This document shows, one piece after another, positions 48,712 through 59,800 of a DNA stretch of 64,000 nt. Each line of letters opens with the position of its first letter. Position 1 is the first letter of the stretch. The notes beneath the pieces were generated by a model. The model worked only from the letters and a program-made list of their open reading frames with translations. It made no database searches and was not told the DNA's origin. Made by a program: the position numbers and the translations under genes. Source of the stretch: a bacterium (GTDB lineage Bacteria; Pseudomonadota; Gammaproteobacteria; Pseudomonadales; Moraxellaceae); NCBI GenBank assembly GCA_029945725.1, contig JAQSDB010000008.1, forward strand, positions 248,001 through 312,000, written 5' to 3'.

Positions 48712-50604
48712 TTACTCGACTTCGGCGAGATTGCCTTTTTCTTCCAGCCATATTTTGCGATCACCAGCGCGCTTCTTGGCCAGCAGCATGTCCATCATTT
48801 CGGTGGTGGCGACCAGATCATCCAGCGCCAGCTTCACGAGACGGCGCGTATCGGGTGCCATGGTGGTTTCACGCAGCTGCAGCGGATTCATTTCACCCAG
48901 GCCCTTGAAGCGCTGCACATTGGGCTTTCCGCGTTTGTTTTCGGCTTCGAGGCGATCGAGAATGCCGCGCTTCTCATCCTCATCCAGCGCGTAGAAAACC
49001 TCCTTGCCCAGATCAATACGGTAGAGCGGCGGCATGGCAACAAAGATATGCCCCTGCTCCACCAGCGGCCGGAAATGCTTCACGAACAGCGCACACAGCA
49101 GCGTGGCGATATGCAGGCCGTCCGAGTCGGCATCGGCAAGAATGCAGATCTTGCCGTAACGCAAACCCGACAAGTCATCCGAGGCCGGATCAACCCCGAT
49201 TGCCACGGCAATATCGTGAACTTCCTGCGATGCCAGGATTTCACCGGAAGCCACTTCCCAGGTATTGAGGATTTTCCCGCGCAAGGGCATCACGGCCTGG
49301 AACTGGCGATCACGCGCCTGCTTGGCAGAACCGCCGGCGGAGTCTCCTTCCACCAGGAATAATTCAGAACGGGTAATATCGGACAGCGAGCAATCCGCCA
49401 GTTTTCCCGGCAGGGCCGGGCCCGAGGTGATTTTCTTGCGTGCTACCTGCTTGCTCTGGCGCAGGCGTTTCTGTGCGTTGTTGATGGCCAGTTCAGCAAG
49501 TTTTTCCGCTACATCGGTGTGCTGGTTCAGGTACAGCGAAAACGCATCCTTCACCACACCGGAAACAAAGCTGGCAGACTCGCGTGATGACAGGCGCTCC
49601 TTGGTCTGGCCGGAGAACTGCGGGTCCTGCATCTTCAGCGAAATCACGAACGCACAGCGGTCCCAGACATCTTCCGGCGACAGCTTGACGCCGCGCGGCA
49701 ACAGGCTGCGGAATTCGCAAAACTCGCGCAGCGCTTCCAGCAAGCCCGTGCGCAAACCGTTCACATGAGTGCCGCCCTGCGCCGTGGGAATCAGGTTGAC
49801 GTAGGACTCCTGCACCAGCTCGCCGCCTTCCGGCAGCCATTGCAGCGCCCAGTCCACGGCTTCTTTCTGGGCCGAATAGACCCCGACAAAAGGCTCGTCC
49901 GGCAAGGTGATGTATTCGCGCGTGGCTTCCCGGAGGTAATCCGTGAGGCCGTCTTCGTAATACCAGGTCAGCGTTTCGCCCGTGTTGTGGTCGGTAAAGA
50001 CCATGGTCAGCTTGGGACACAGCACGGCCTTGGCCTTCAGGATGTGCTTGAGGCGCGTGACCGAATATTTCGGGCTGTCAAAATACTTGCCGTCGGCCCA
50101 GAACCTTACCGTGGTGCCGGTCTGTTTTTTCGGCGCGGAATCAATGACGGCGAGTTTGGTCACCGCATCGCCATCGCGGAACTCCTGCTGATACACATTG
50201 CCGTCGCGGCGTACCGTGACAATCAGATGGCTGGACAGCGCATTCACCACGGAAATGCCGACCCCGTGCAGACCGCCGGAGAACTGGTAATTCTTGTTGG
50301 AGAATTTTCCGCCGGCATGCAGCCGCGTCAGAATCAGTTCAACACCGGAGACCTTGTGCTCGGGATGGATATCCACCGGCATGCCGCGGCCATCGTCCGT
50401 TACCGACAGTGAGCCATCGGCATAGAGATTCACTTCAATGCGCGAAGCATGACCCGCAAGAGCCTCATCGACCGAGTTGTCGATCACTTCCTGCGCCAGA
50501 TGATTGGGGCGCGTGGTATCGGTATACATGCCCGGTCTTTTCTTTACCGGATCCAGCCCCGAGAGCACCTCAATGGCTTCTGCGTTATAGCTGTTTGTTG
50601 CCAT
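48712..50604 (-). CDS. parE: DNA topoisomerase IV subunit B
   Basis: ATPase subunit of topoisomerase IV; 630 residues. The GHKL ATP site shows DNSVDEALAGHA and DDGRGMPVDIHPE. The transducer domain carries the QTK-loop equivalent (QTKERLSSRESA). The Toprim domain has LVEGDSAGGSAKQARDR and the metal-binding DADSDGLHIATLL. Downstream parC and upstream yqiA/cpdA reproduce the conserved gammaproteobacterial order. Confidence 0.97.
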   Translation of the reverse strand: MATNSYNAEAIEVLSGLDPVKKRPGMYTDTTRPNHLAQEVIDNSVDEALAGHASRIEVNLYADGSLSVTDDGRGMPVDIHPEHKVSGVELILTRLHAGGKFSNKNYQFSGGLHGVGISVVNALSSHLIVTVRRDGNVYQQEFRDGDAVTKLAVIDSAPKKQTGTTVRFWADGKYFDSPKYSVTRLKHILKAKAVLCPKLTMVFTDHNTGETLTWYYEDGLTDYLREATREYITLPDEPFVGVYSAQKEAVDWALQWLPEGGELVQESYVNLIPTAQGGTHVNGLRTGLLEALREFCEFRSLLPRGVKLSPEDVWDRCAFVISLKMQDPQFSGQTKERLSSRESASFVSGVVKDAFSLYLNQHTDVAEKLAELAINNAQKRLRQSKQVARKKITSGPALPGKLADCSLSDITRSELFLVEGDSAGGSAKQARDRQFQAVMPLRGKILNTWEVASGEILASQEVHDIAVAIGVDPASDDLSGLRYGKICILADADSDGLHIATLLCALFVKHFRPLVEQGHIFVAMPPLYRIDLGKEVFYALDEDEKRGILDRLEAENKRGKPNVQRFKGLGEMNPLQLRETTMAPDTRRLVKLALDDLVATTEMMDMLLAKKRAGDRKIWLEEKGNLAEVE

Positions 50605-50645
50605 TATTGATCACTTGAATGATGAGCCTGATTTTGTCTGAGCAT

Positions 50646-51209
50646 TCACTCAAACAGGAATTCGTTTATCGCCGGCAGCTTCCGTAAAAAGCCTTCATAG
50701 CTGTGCGTGCCGCCAAGCGTGATATCGAGAGCACAAGCGCGGTAGAACTGCTCTGCCTGCCGGTAATCCAGCGTTTCATCACCGGTCTCCAGCAGCACCC
50801 ACAGGCGTTCGGGGTGTGCGGGTACCGACTCCACGCGCTCCAGCAGCCGGAAATGCTCGGGCCTTACCTCCGCCACAACACCACTGTGATGGTTACGCTG
50901 CTCCCCGACATAAGCCTTCAGCAACACATGCGGATGTACCGCAGGATTGACCAGCACGGCACGCAGTCCGTGGCGTGCGGCAAGGATATTCGCATAGAAG
51001 CCGCCAAGCGAGCTGCCAATCAGGCCGGGCGCGGTCGTACAGGCTTGCCGTGTCGATTCCAGAATGGCCAGTGCCGCCTCGGGGTCTACCGGCAGTGCTG
51101 GCGCATGCACGCGGATATCCGTGCGCTGCGCGGCCCAGGCCAGCAGTTGCTGCGCCTTGGTCGACTGCGGGGAGCTCAGAAAACCGTGAATATAAAGAAG
51201 ATCGTGCAT
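50646..51209 (-). CDS. yqiA: YqiA-type esterase
   Basis: Small alpha/beta-hydrolase of 187 residues. The N-terminus LLYIHGFLSSPQSTKAQQL, nucleophile elbow IGSSLGGFYANILAARHG, the acid-bearing LETGDETLDYRQA and the His in GGTHSYEGF identify the UPF0227/YqiA family, which shows acyl-CoA or palmitoyl esterase activity in E. coli. I started at the ATG of MHDLLYIHGFL; the frame extends upstream but crosses the cpdA terminator. It is placed between cpdA and parE as in many relatives. Confidence 0.9.
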   Translation of the reverse strand: MHDLLYIHGFLSSPQSTKAQQLLAWAAQRTDIRVHAPALPVDPEAALAILESTRQACTTAPGLIGSSLGGFYANILAARHGLRAVLVNPAVHPHVLLKAYVGEQRNHHSGVVAEVRPEHFRLLERVESVPAHPERLWVLLETGDETLDYRQAEQFYRACALDITLGGTHSYEGFLRKLPAINEFLFE

Positions 51210-51277
51210 GGGCTGGAGCAGATGACCTGAATGGGCAGTACTTGATGAACGGGACTCAAACCAAGCGGACTTTAAAT

Positions 51278-51302
51278 AAAAAATGCGCTCGCGCGCATTT
51301 TT
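51278..51302 (-). terminator. Intrinsic terminator behind cpdA
   Basis: On the minus strand AAATGCGC-GCGA-GCGCATTT is followed by a T-rich run, 45 bp behind the cpdA stop and 69 bp ahead of yqiA. The A/T flanks are nearly symmetrical, but both neighbouring genes run the same way. Confidence 0.7.
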
Positions 51303-51346
51303 CTCTTTGCCGGACCCTGACTGCTGTACCGGGCACGACACCGGGA

Positions 51347-52153
51347 TCAATAACCCTTGACGGAAAAATCGACCTCGAATTTTACACCCTCGACGCGCGA
51401 TACCACCGTATCAATGCGTCCATCGGGATACAGATCAAACCAGCGATAGCCTGGCGACATGTCATCAATGGCAAAGTCATGGCTGTTCGGCTTGAACTGG
51501 ACGCAGGTCGAGGGTACCGACATCAGGCGAACCCCGCGCCGCATCCGGTCCGACTCCTGATGCACATGCCCCCAGATCAGCGCACGCACGTGATCAAAGT
51601 CATCCATCACGGCCCAGAAATCTGCCGCATTACTCACCACCTGCGTATCAAGCCAGGCACAGTCCATGGGTAAGGGATGATGGTGCAGGCAGACCATGGT
51701 GTGGCATCCACGCGTCTGTTCCAGCGCCGAACGCAGAAACTCAAGCTCTGAAGGCTGAAAGCTGCCCGGCACTTCATGCTCGACACTGGAGTTGAGCATG
51801 ATGATGCGCCAGGGTCCCTGCTCAATCAGGCACGGACTGAGATGGCTGCGCCCCCCTAGGACATTCACGATGGGGTCGGTCAGGTCGTGATTGCCCTGCA
51901 GCCAGTAACTCGGCGCCCTGAGGCGCTCAAGATGCCGGCTGAAACGCTGGTAGGCGACCTGTGTGCCATCTTGCGAAAGGTCGCCGGTTGCCAGAATGAC
52001 GTCAATATGGGAGTGCTCTCGGGCAACACAATCGAGAACCAGCTGCAAGCTGTCCTCGGTGTTGAGCCCCAATAGCCGGCCATCCGTACTGGCGAAAAGG
52101 TGGCAGTCAGAAATCTGGACCACTCGCTGTGGTCTCTGGTCATGCTGCGTCAA
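51347..52153 (-). CDS. cpdA: 3',5'-cyclic-AMP phosphodiesterase CpdA
   Basis: Calcineurin-type metallophosphatase of 268 residues degrading cAMP. Metal-binding motifs appear in order: ISDCHLF, ATGDLSQDG, QGNHDLTD, HHHPLPM and WGHVHQES. I chose the TTG start (LTQHDQRPQRVVQISD) because TAGGGACGG lies 6-8 bp upstream and it matches the family's N-terminal length; an ATG 16 codons earlier (52201) has no ribosome site. In pseudomonads CpdA sets cAMP levels for the Vfr regulon, which includes type IV pili. Confidence 0.92.
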   Translation of the reverse strand: MTQHDQRPQRVVQISDCHLFASTDGRLLGLNTEDSLQLVLDCVAREHSHIDVILATGDLSQDGTQVAYQRFSRHLERLRAPSYWLQGNHDLTDPIVNVLGGRSHLSPCLIEQGPWRIIMLNSSVEHEVPGSFQPSELEFLRSALEQTRGCHTMVCLHHHPLPMDCAWLDTQVVSNAADFWAVMDDFDHVRALIWGHVHQESDRMRRGVRLMSVPSTCVQFKPNSHDFAIDDMSPGYRWFDLYPDGRIDTVVSRVEGVKFEVDFSVKGY

Positions 52154-52222
52154 GGTACCGTCCCTAGAACTGATCTTCAGCGCGAATGTACCGCATCGCA
52201 CAGGGTTGTTTCCAGAATCCGT

Positions 52223-52705
52223 TCACATCGTGGAGCTGACAGGGCCTGGCCGTCCGACGGGCAGCAGCCAGTCGGCATAACCCTCGCGCAGGCAATGATT
52301 CAGGCATTCGGCCAGAAACTCGTTGACCTGGGTCTTCTCATCGCGGCTGTGCATGGCTGCATTCGGATAGCGGTTACGTGCAGGAATCCGGCGCGAAGCC
52401 TGAAAGCGCAGCACTTCGGCCAGCTCGGCGTCATGATAGACACGTACCTCCATGTCCAGGCAGGGATACCAGGGCAGGCGTGTCGTGGTCTGCAGCACCC
52501 GCAAGGTATCGGTATAGGGCGAACGCTCCAGCACCTCGATTTCCATCAAGGCCGGCTCGTGCTCAGCCTGCTCCCAGCAAAAACGGTAGTGATTCTGGCT
52601 GAGTCCCGGCAGCAAACGACGCAAGCGGCCGTAATTAAGCGCACACACTGTCTGCAAATGCTGCAGATCGACGGTATAGCGGGTGCTCCGGGAAAGGGGA
52701 CTCAT
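52223..52705 (-). CDS. DUF1249 family protein
   Basis: A 160-residue soluble protein of unknown function, homologous to YqiB of E. coli. Blocks such as VDLQHLQTVCALNYGRLRRL, YTDTLRVLQTT, DMEVRVYHDAEL and the C-terminal EKTQVNEFLAECLNHCL are typical. Its ATG overlaps the nudF stop (ATGA), giving the nudF-DUF1249-cpdA order seen widely in gammaproteobacteria. The last residues (VGRPGPVSSTM) are variable. Confidence 0.9.
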   Translation of the reverse strand: MSPLSRSTRYTVDLQHLQTVCALNYGRLRRLLPGLSQNHYRFCWEQAEHEPALMEIEVLERSPYTDTLRVLQTTTRLPWYPCLDMEVRVYHDAELAEVLRFQASRRIPARNRYPNAAMHSRDEKTQVNEFLAECLNHCLREGYADWLLPVGRPGPVSSTM

Positions 52706-53304
52706 GCCTGTTTTTTCCAGCGTGCCAGCAAGCGGGGCTTGTTCAGGGCCAGCCACTGCAACGCCAGAATGCAGGGCGCATTGTTGATGCGCCCGTTTTG
52801 CATGGCGGCCAGTGCCTGATTCACGCTCATGACGTTAACACGAATATCCTCGCCCTCTTCGGCCAGACCATGAATGCCTCCCGCCCTCGCCAGATCAGCA
52901 CTACCCACAAAAAGCGTAAAGTGTTCATCCGAACCGCCCGGACTGGGCAAAAACCCCATGACTTTTTCCAGCACATCCACGGCTACACCAGCCTCTTCAA
53001 GACACTCGCGGCGCGCCACGGCTTCCAGCGCCTCGCCTGGCTCAACCAGCCCTGCGACAATTTCCATCTGCCAGGGATGTTCATTATCAAGCGCACCCAC
53101 GCGAAACTGCTCGATCAGCAACACGCAATCCGTATCCGCATCATAAACCAGCACGCCGACGGCAGGTCGTCGCACAAACATTTCACGCGTAATCACCGGC
53201 CCCATGCCACCGGCAAACTGGCGATGGCGCAGGTGCAGCTTATCGACACGATAAAAACCCTGAAACAGCACGTCGCGCTTTTCCAGAATGACATCATCCC
53301 TCAT
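52702..53304 (-). CDS. nudF: ADP-ribose pyrophosphatase (Nudix)
   Basis: Hydrolyses ADP-ribose to AMP and ribose-5-phosphate; 200 residues. The Nudix box GLVEPGEALEAVARRECLEE begins near residue 90, and the ADP-ribose-specific proline region is FLPSPGGSDEHFTLF. I took the second in-frame ATG (MRDDVILEKRD) because AGGGG lies 6 bp upstream. It heads the nudF-DUF1249-cpdA(-yqiA-parE-parC) run; a 199-bp spacer separates it from the SGNH gene. Confidence 0.93.
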   Translation of the reverse strand: MRDDVILEKRDVLFQGFYRVDKLHLRHRQFAGGMGPVITREMFVRRPAVGVLVYDADTDCVLLIEQFRVGALDNEHPWQMEIVAGLVEPGEALEAVARRECLEEAGVAVDVLEKVMGFLPSPGGSDEHFTLFVGSADLARAGGIHGLAEEGEDIRVNVMSVNQALAAMQNGRINNAPCILALQWLALNKPRLLARWKKQA

Positions 53305-53503
53305 GAAATCCCCTGCAACCATTACTCACCTGCCCACTGCTTTTTCATGCCTGCATTTCACCAAAGTCAAGGCAGGCTGAGTCTCCCACCATAACCTGAA
53401 AAAAAATCCGCACCACTGCACAAAGATCGCACATACCGGTTTCACCGAAAATCATGAAGCATGCTGTGGCCATGTTATTGCACAGGACCGATCCGCATAA
53501 GCA

Positions 53504-54604
53504 CTAGTGCGTACCAACCCCTCTTGATCGCAATTCCTGCACGAGCGCGAGCGTAAATGCCTTGCGGTCTTTTTTGTCCAGATGAGAACCATCAGGGCAA
53601 ACCAGATGGCTCATCACTGCATTTTCATCCGAGTTAATGACCCGCCCCGGAAAACGTTGCTCCAGATACGCCCAGAACCTGTTTCTGGGAAATCGTTTGA
53701 GCTGAATCTGGTGAATCAGCCCGCTAGTGGGCATCCGGATAAAGAAAACCTTGCCGCCTCTGGCCTCTATCTTTTCCACCGTTATCACCAGCGCCTCCAT
53801 TCTTTCCAGAAACATCGTGTTATCCGATGGCGGCATTAATTCAATATCCCTGCTCAGGGCCGCATCAAGAAGCTTCCAGCTGAAATTATTATCTATACTG
53901 ATAGTCGCGCCCATTTCACGCAAAACCCGCTGATAATAAAAATCCGGCATTGAAACCAGGCTGTAATCAGCCACACGCGATCTGTCGACATTACTGACCA
54001 CATACCGTGGCGTGGCCCTGGGATCCAGGACCCGATGAAAAAGAGCCGTCAATGGGCGCGTACCATCGGCATAGCTACGCATGTTTGCACTCAGTCCATC
54101 CTTCAGCCACGCCTCTGATTCCTTGAAGTCAATCAGATCCATGCCGCTCTTCGTATCAAAGCTGCGCTGACACTGAAGCGCCATATCAAAACTCCCAGGC
54201 AGACCGACCAGAAAGCTTTCATCAAAATCCACCACAATCGTGCCGTTTATTCTTTTATCCCGCGCAAGCCCTTCCAGAACAGGAACAAAAGAACCTCCAT
54301 CAATGGCCAGCTGAACCGGATGCAAACCAAGGCCGGACCTGAGCGTATCCATGTCGGCACCCAACTGGATCCGCGACGCCCCCAGAAGAATCAGGGCCTT
54401 GCTCCCTGCCTGACTGGCGTGAGTCCGTTCTCTCACCCATCGAACGACTGACTCATCCACACCGGGATGAAATCCTCTTATGGCCAGCAAAGACTCCAGC
54501 ATCACCACAAAAACAAGGAACAGCAGACTTGCCGTAACGATAACCCGCCATCCGCGAAAGCTCGGGAGCCGCTCAGAACTGGAAGTAAATAAAGGCACGC
54601 TCAT
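53504..54604 (-). CDS. SGNH-hydrolase-like partner of an MBOAT acyltransferase
   Basis: A 366-residue protein with an N-terminal transmembrane segment (about 19-42) and a periplasmic SGNH/GDSL-like domain. The Ser block is ILLGASRIQLGADMD and the C-terminal DxxH is in CPDGSHLDKKD, the layout of AlgX/AlgJ- or PatB-like partners that pass acetyl groups to sugars. It overlaps the MBOAT gene by 32 bp, so the two are co-translated. No polysaccharide synthesis genes are nearby; the acceptor is unknown. Confidence 0.75.
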   Translation of the reverse strand: MSVPLFTSSSERLPSFRGWRVIVTASLLFLVFVVMLESLLAIRGFHPGVDESVVRWVRERTHASQAGSKALILLGASRIQLGADMDTLRSGLGLHPVQLAIDGGSFVPVLEGLARDKRINGTIVVDFDESFLVGLPGSFDMALQCQRSFDTKSGMDLIDFKESEAWLKDGLSANMRSYADGTRPLTALFHRVLDPRATPRYVVSNVDRSRVADYSLVSMPDFYYQRVLREMGATISIDNNFSWKLLDAALSRDIELMPPSDNTMFLERMEALVITVEKIEARGGKVFFIRMPTSGLIHQIQLKRFPRNRFWAYLEQRFPGRVINSDENAVMSHLVCPDGSHLDKKDRKAFTLALVQELRSRGVGTH

Positions 54605-55985
54605 CTCCTCCCGAACACAAGAAAATGGCTATCAAGGCCAGCGCCACCATCAGCACCTGCACCGGAAAGCGCAGAGTAGCGAAGAACTGCTCGAGAGAGC
54701 TGCTGCGCAGCTTGAACTGCCCAACCAGGGTCAGCACCATAACCAGCACACACAAAAGCCGTGTCATCGCATCAAGCGTCAACCCGGCACCCGGGCCGAA
54801 CAAACCCTGAAATACCTCGGCAACCGAGGCCATGGAGGATGCACGAAAAGGAATCCAGGTCAGCGTCACCACCAGAAAAGTGAACAGCACATACAGGGAA
54901 GAAACCCTGCCACTTGCCGGCCTGGTGCCAGGGCGGCGCTGCCACCAGCGCTCAATCGCCAGATAGATACCGTGCAATGCCCCCCAGATGACAAACATCC
55001 AGGAAGCACCATGCCAGAGACCGCCGATCAGCATGGTCAGCATCAGATTGCGATAAGTTTTTGCCGAACCGTGGCGATTCCCCCCCAGAGGGACATAAAG
55101 GTAATCACGAAGCCATGTTGACAGGGAAATATGCCAGCGCCGCCAGAAATCCGTGAAGCCGGCGGCCGCATAAGGAAAGTGGAAATTATCCGGAAATGAA
55201 AAGCCGAAGCACAGCGCTATGCCAATGGCACACAGTGAGTAGCCGGAAAAGTCATAGAAAATCTGTCCGGAAAACGCCAGAACGCCAAGCCAGACATCGC
55301 GCAGTGGATAACTTTCCGGGGCTGCATAAATCGCATCGACCGTTGGCGCCAGGATGCTGTCAGCGAGAACTGCCTTGCAGAAAATACCCAGAATCAGCAG
55401 CACCAGCCCCCAGGTAATCTGGTCCTGCGTCGGACGTCGTGGCGTAGCAATCTGCGGCAATAAATAACTTGCCCTGACAATAGGACCTGCCACCAGATGA
55501 GGAAAAAAACTGACGAACAGCGCGTAATCCGTAAATGATGTATCACTACGGATTTCACGGCGATAAACGTCTATGGTGTAGGAAAGTGAAGCAAAGGTAT
55601 AAAAGGAAATACCGACCGGCAATAGCAGCCCGGGATCAGGCGGCAGATAATGAACATTTGCCAACTGAGCCACCTCCCGAAAACCCGCCATCAGGAAATC
55701 CGCATACTTGAACGTAGCCAGCAAGCCAAGATTGGCCGTCAGACTGATCAACAGAAGCACTTTTCTTCTGGACAGGGATACCGCCCCGGCTATGCGTCTT
55801 GCCAGATACCAGTCCAGCAAGGTCGAAGCAAAAAGAATGATCGTGTAAGGCGGGTGCCAGGCCGCATAAAAAACATAACTAGCCGCCAATAAAAAATACT
55901 TTTGCCACTTCCAGTCTTTCATCAACAGAAAAACCGGCAATACCACCGCAAAAAAAACCAGAAATGTCAGGGAATTGAAAAGCAC
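54573..55985 (-). CDS. MBOAT-family O-acyltransferase (AlgI-like)
   Basis: A 470-residue polytopic membrane protein of about eleven segments. Translation starts at GTG (MLFNSLTFLVFF, the usual AlgI-type N-terminus). The signature region RRWHISLSTWLRDYLYVPLGG and the catalytic His of IGGLWHGASWMFVIWGALHG are intact. Such proteins move acetyl groups across the inner membrane for O-acetylation of exported glycans. It is paired with the overlapping SGNH gene and shares the minus strand with thiC upstream, from which a strong terminator separates it. Confidence 0.9.
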   Translation of the reverse strand: MLFNSLTFLVFFAVVLPVFLLMKDWKWQKYFLLAASYVFYAAWHPPYTIILFASTLLDWYLARRIAGAVSLSRRKVLLLISLTANLGLLATFKYADFLMAGFREVAQLANVHYLPPDPGLLLPVGISFYTFASLSYTIDVYRREIRSDTSFTDYALFVSFFPHLVAGPIVRASYLLPQIATPRRPTQDQITWGLVLLILGIFCKAVLADSILAPTVDAIYAAPESYPLRDVWLGVLAFSGQIFYDFSGYSLCAIGIALCFGFSFPDNFHFPYAAAGFTDFWRRWHISLSTWLRDYLYVPLGGNRHGSAKTYRNLMLTMLIGGLWHGASWMFVIWGALHGIYLAIERWWQRRPGTRPASGRVSSLYVLFTFLVVTLTWIPFRASSMASVAEVFQGLFGPGAGLTLDAMTRLLCVLVMVLTLVGQFKLRSSSLEQFFATLRFPVQVLMVALALIAIFLCSGGDERAFIYFQF

Positions 55986-56033
55986 TTTCCAGAATCCTTT
56001 TATATCAAGCCGGATGAGTATCCCTTGTAAAAC

Positions 56034-56076
56034 AAAAAGCCCGGCCGCCAGCCCTTATAAACCGGCGGCCGGGCCC
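56034..56076 (-). terminator. Intrinsic terminator of thiC
   Basis: On the minus strand GCCCGGCCGCC pairs perfectly with GGCGGCCGGGC across a 14-nt loop and is followed by TTTTTGTTTT, 11 bp behind the thiC stop. It insulates the MBOAT/SGNH pair. Confidence 0.92.
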
Positions 56077-56084
56077 TGGAGTCA

Positions 56085-58211
<2,127 letters not shown>

Positions 58212-58260
58212 TTAAAACGCCGCTTTGCCTAGTCTGGCGGCTCTTTTCAGGTCCATACCG

Positions 58261-59670
58261 ATGGGTATTTTCACTATGCGCATGCTTCGCCCTGCTCTGA
58301 CTTCTCTGGCACTTGCCCTGGCAATGGCAAACTCCGCTCATGCCCTGGACCTGGCCGAAGCCTATGTCAAAGCCCAAACCAACGACCCGCGCTGGTCTGC
58401 GGCGCGCAACACCTACCTGGCAGACGATGCCAGTACGGCCGTGAGCCGTGCCGGCCTGCTACCCAGTGTCGTTGCCTCCGGCAGCATGTCGAAAAACAAG
58501 CTGGACACCACCAGCGCCGGCTCCATCGACTTTGATGCGACCCAATGGAGCGCCAAGGCCACCCAGCCCATTTTCAATGCCAATGCCTGGTATGCCTATC
58601 AAGGCTCAAGGGCCGTGAGCTCGCAAGCCGAGGCACGCTATCAAAGCGCCGAGCAGGATCTGGCGTTACGTGTATCGCAGGCCTATTTCGCCGTACTCAG
58701 TGCCCAGGAAAGCCTGGCCTACTCCGAGTCCGAAGAAGCCGCCTATGGTCGCCAGCTGGATCAGGCCCAGCAGCGCTTTGATGTCGGCCTTATTGCCATC
58801 ACGGATGTGCTGGAAGCACGCGCCTCCTACGATGGCTCGCGCGCCAACCGCATCAGTGCCGAGGCCAGCCTGAGCACCGCCAGGGAAAACCTGTCAGCCA
58901 TTATCGGTGAAGCGCCGGACAAACTGGCCCCGCTCAAGCCCGACGCGCCCATGATCAAGCCGGTTCCTGCCGACCCCGAGTCGTGGGTAAAGCTGGCGCG
59001 CGAACGCAGCCCCGAAATCAAGGCGGCCGAACAAAGCTACCGGACGGCACGTGCTGCCACGCAGCAAACGCGCTCCGGTTATCTGCCCACCGTTGATGTA
59101 TACGCCAGCTATAGCGATGTTGACCGCAAGGCGGCTTACCTTGCCAGCCAGAACGGCACCACCACCAGCTATGGCCTTGAAGCCAACTGGGCCCTCTTCT
59201 CCGGTGGCGGCACCTATGCCGCCAGCAAGCAGGCCAGCTACCGCGCAGCAGCGGCACAGGACAATCTCGTCGGCACGGAAAAGCAGGTCGTTAACAACAC
59301 CCGCACGGCGTTCCTGAATGTGTCCGCCGACTCCTACCGGGTAGACGCGCGCAAACAGGCCGTAGCCTCGAACGAGTCATCACTGGCCGCTACGCAGGCC
59401 GGTTATGAAGTCGGTACGCGCAATATCGTTGATGTGCTGCTGGCCCAGCGCAATATGTATGCTGCCAAGCGCGACTACGCTTCGTCCCGCTATGACTATG
59501 TAATCAACAGCCTCAAGCTGAAAGCTTCCACCGGTCAGCTTTCCGAAGTGGACATCAAGGCCCTCAATGCCTGGCTGGATCCCAATGCCAGCATTGTCAG
59601 CGCGCCGGACCGGCCTGCAGACAGCGTCCTGCCCGGCAACACACCGGCAGGTGCGGGCAAGAAGCGCTGA
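58261..59670 (+). CDS. tolC: TolC-family outer-membrane efflux/secretion protein
   Basis: A 469-residue outer-membrane channel for type I secretion and multidrug efflux. Signal peptide ends NSAHA before LDLAEAYVKAQTNDPRW. Two TolC repeats are visible, each with a long coiled-coil pair: AYFAVLSAQESLAYSESEEAAY...RFDVGLIAITDVLEARA and the second ...GYEVGTRNIVDVLLAQRNMY. The conserved GL-x-DV and GTR-x-DVL turns align. Either of two ATGs five codons apart could be the start. Divergent from thiC; no pump genes adjoin it. Confidence 0.93.
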   Translation: MGIFTMRMLRPALTSLALALAMANSAHALDLAEAYVKAQTNDPRWSAARNTYLADDASTAVSRAGLLPSVVASGSMSKNKLDTTSAGSIDFDATQWSAKATQPIFNANAWYAYQGSRAVSSQAEARYQSAEQDLALRVSQAYFAVLSAQESLAYSESEEAAYGRQLDQAQQRFDVGLIAITDVLEARASYDGSRANRISAEASLSTARENLSAIIGEAPDKLAPLKPDAPMIKPVPADPESWVKLARERSPEIKAAEQSYRTARAATQQTRSGYLPTVDVYASYSDVDRKAAYLASQNGTTTSYGLEANWALFSGGGTYAASKQASYRAAAAQDNLVGTEKQVVNNTRTAFLNVSADSYRVDARKQAVASNESSLAATQAGYEVGTRNIVDVLLAQRNMYAAKRDYASSRYDYVINSLKLKASTGQLSEVDIKALNAWLDPNASIVSAPDRPADSVLPGNTPAGAGKKR

Positions 59671-59680
59671 TAACTCCAGA

Positions 59681-59718
59681 CATAAAAAAAGCCGTCATTG
59701 ATGACGGCTTTTTTTATG
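59681..59718. terminator. Bidirectional intrinsic terminator, tolC / araC-type gene
   Basis: Stem AGCCGTCAT / ATGACGGCT with a short loop, between CATAAAAAA and TTTTTTATG, separating convergent tolC and the AraC-family gene. Confidence 0.9.
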
Positions 59719-59800
59719 TCTCTTGTACTGAAAAACACTGAAAAAATCAGGGGCCCGACAAACCAGCCCGACATGGCCTTGGCCGTTTGGCACACAAGGC

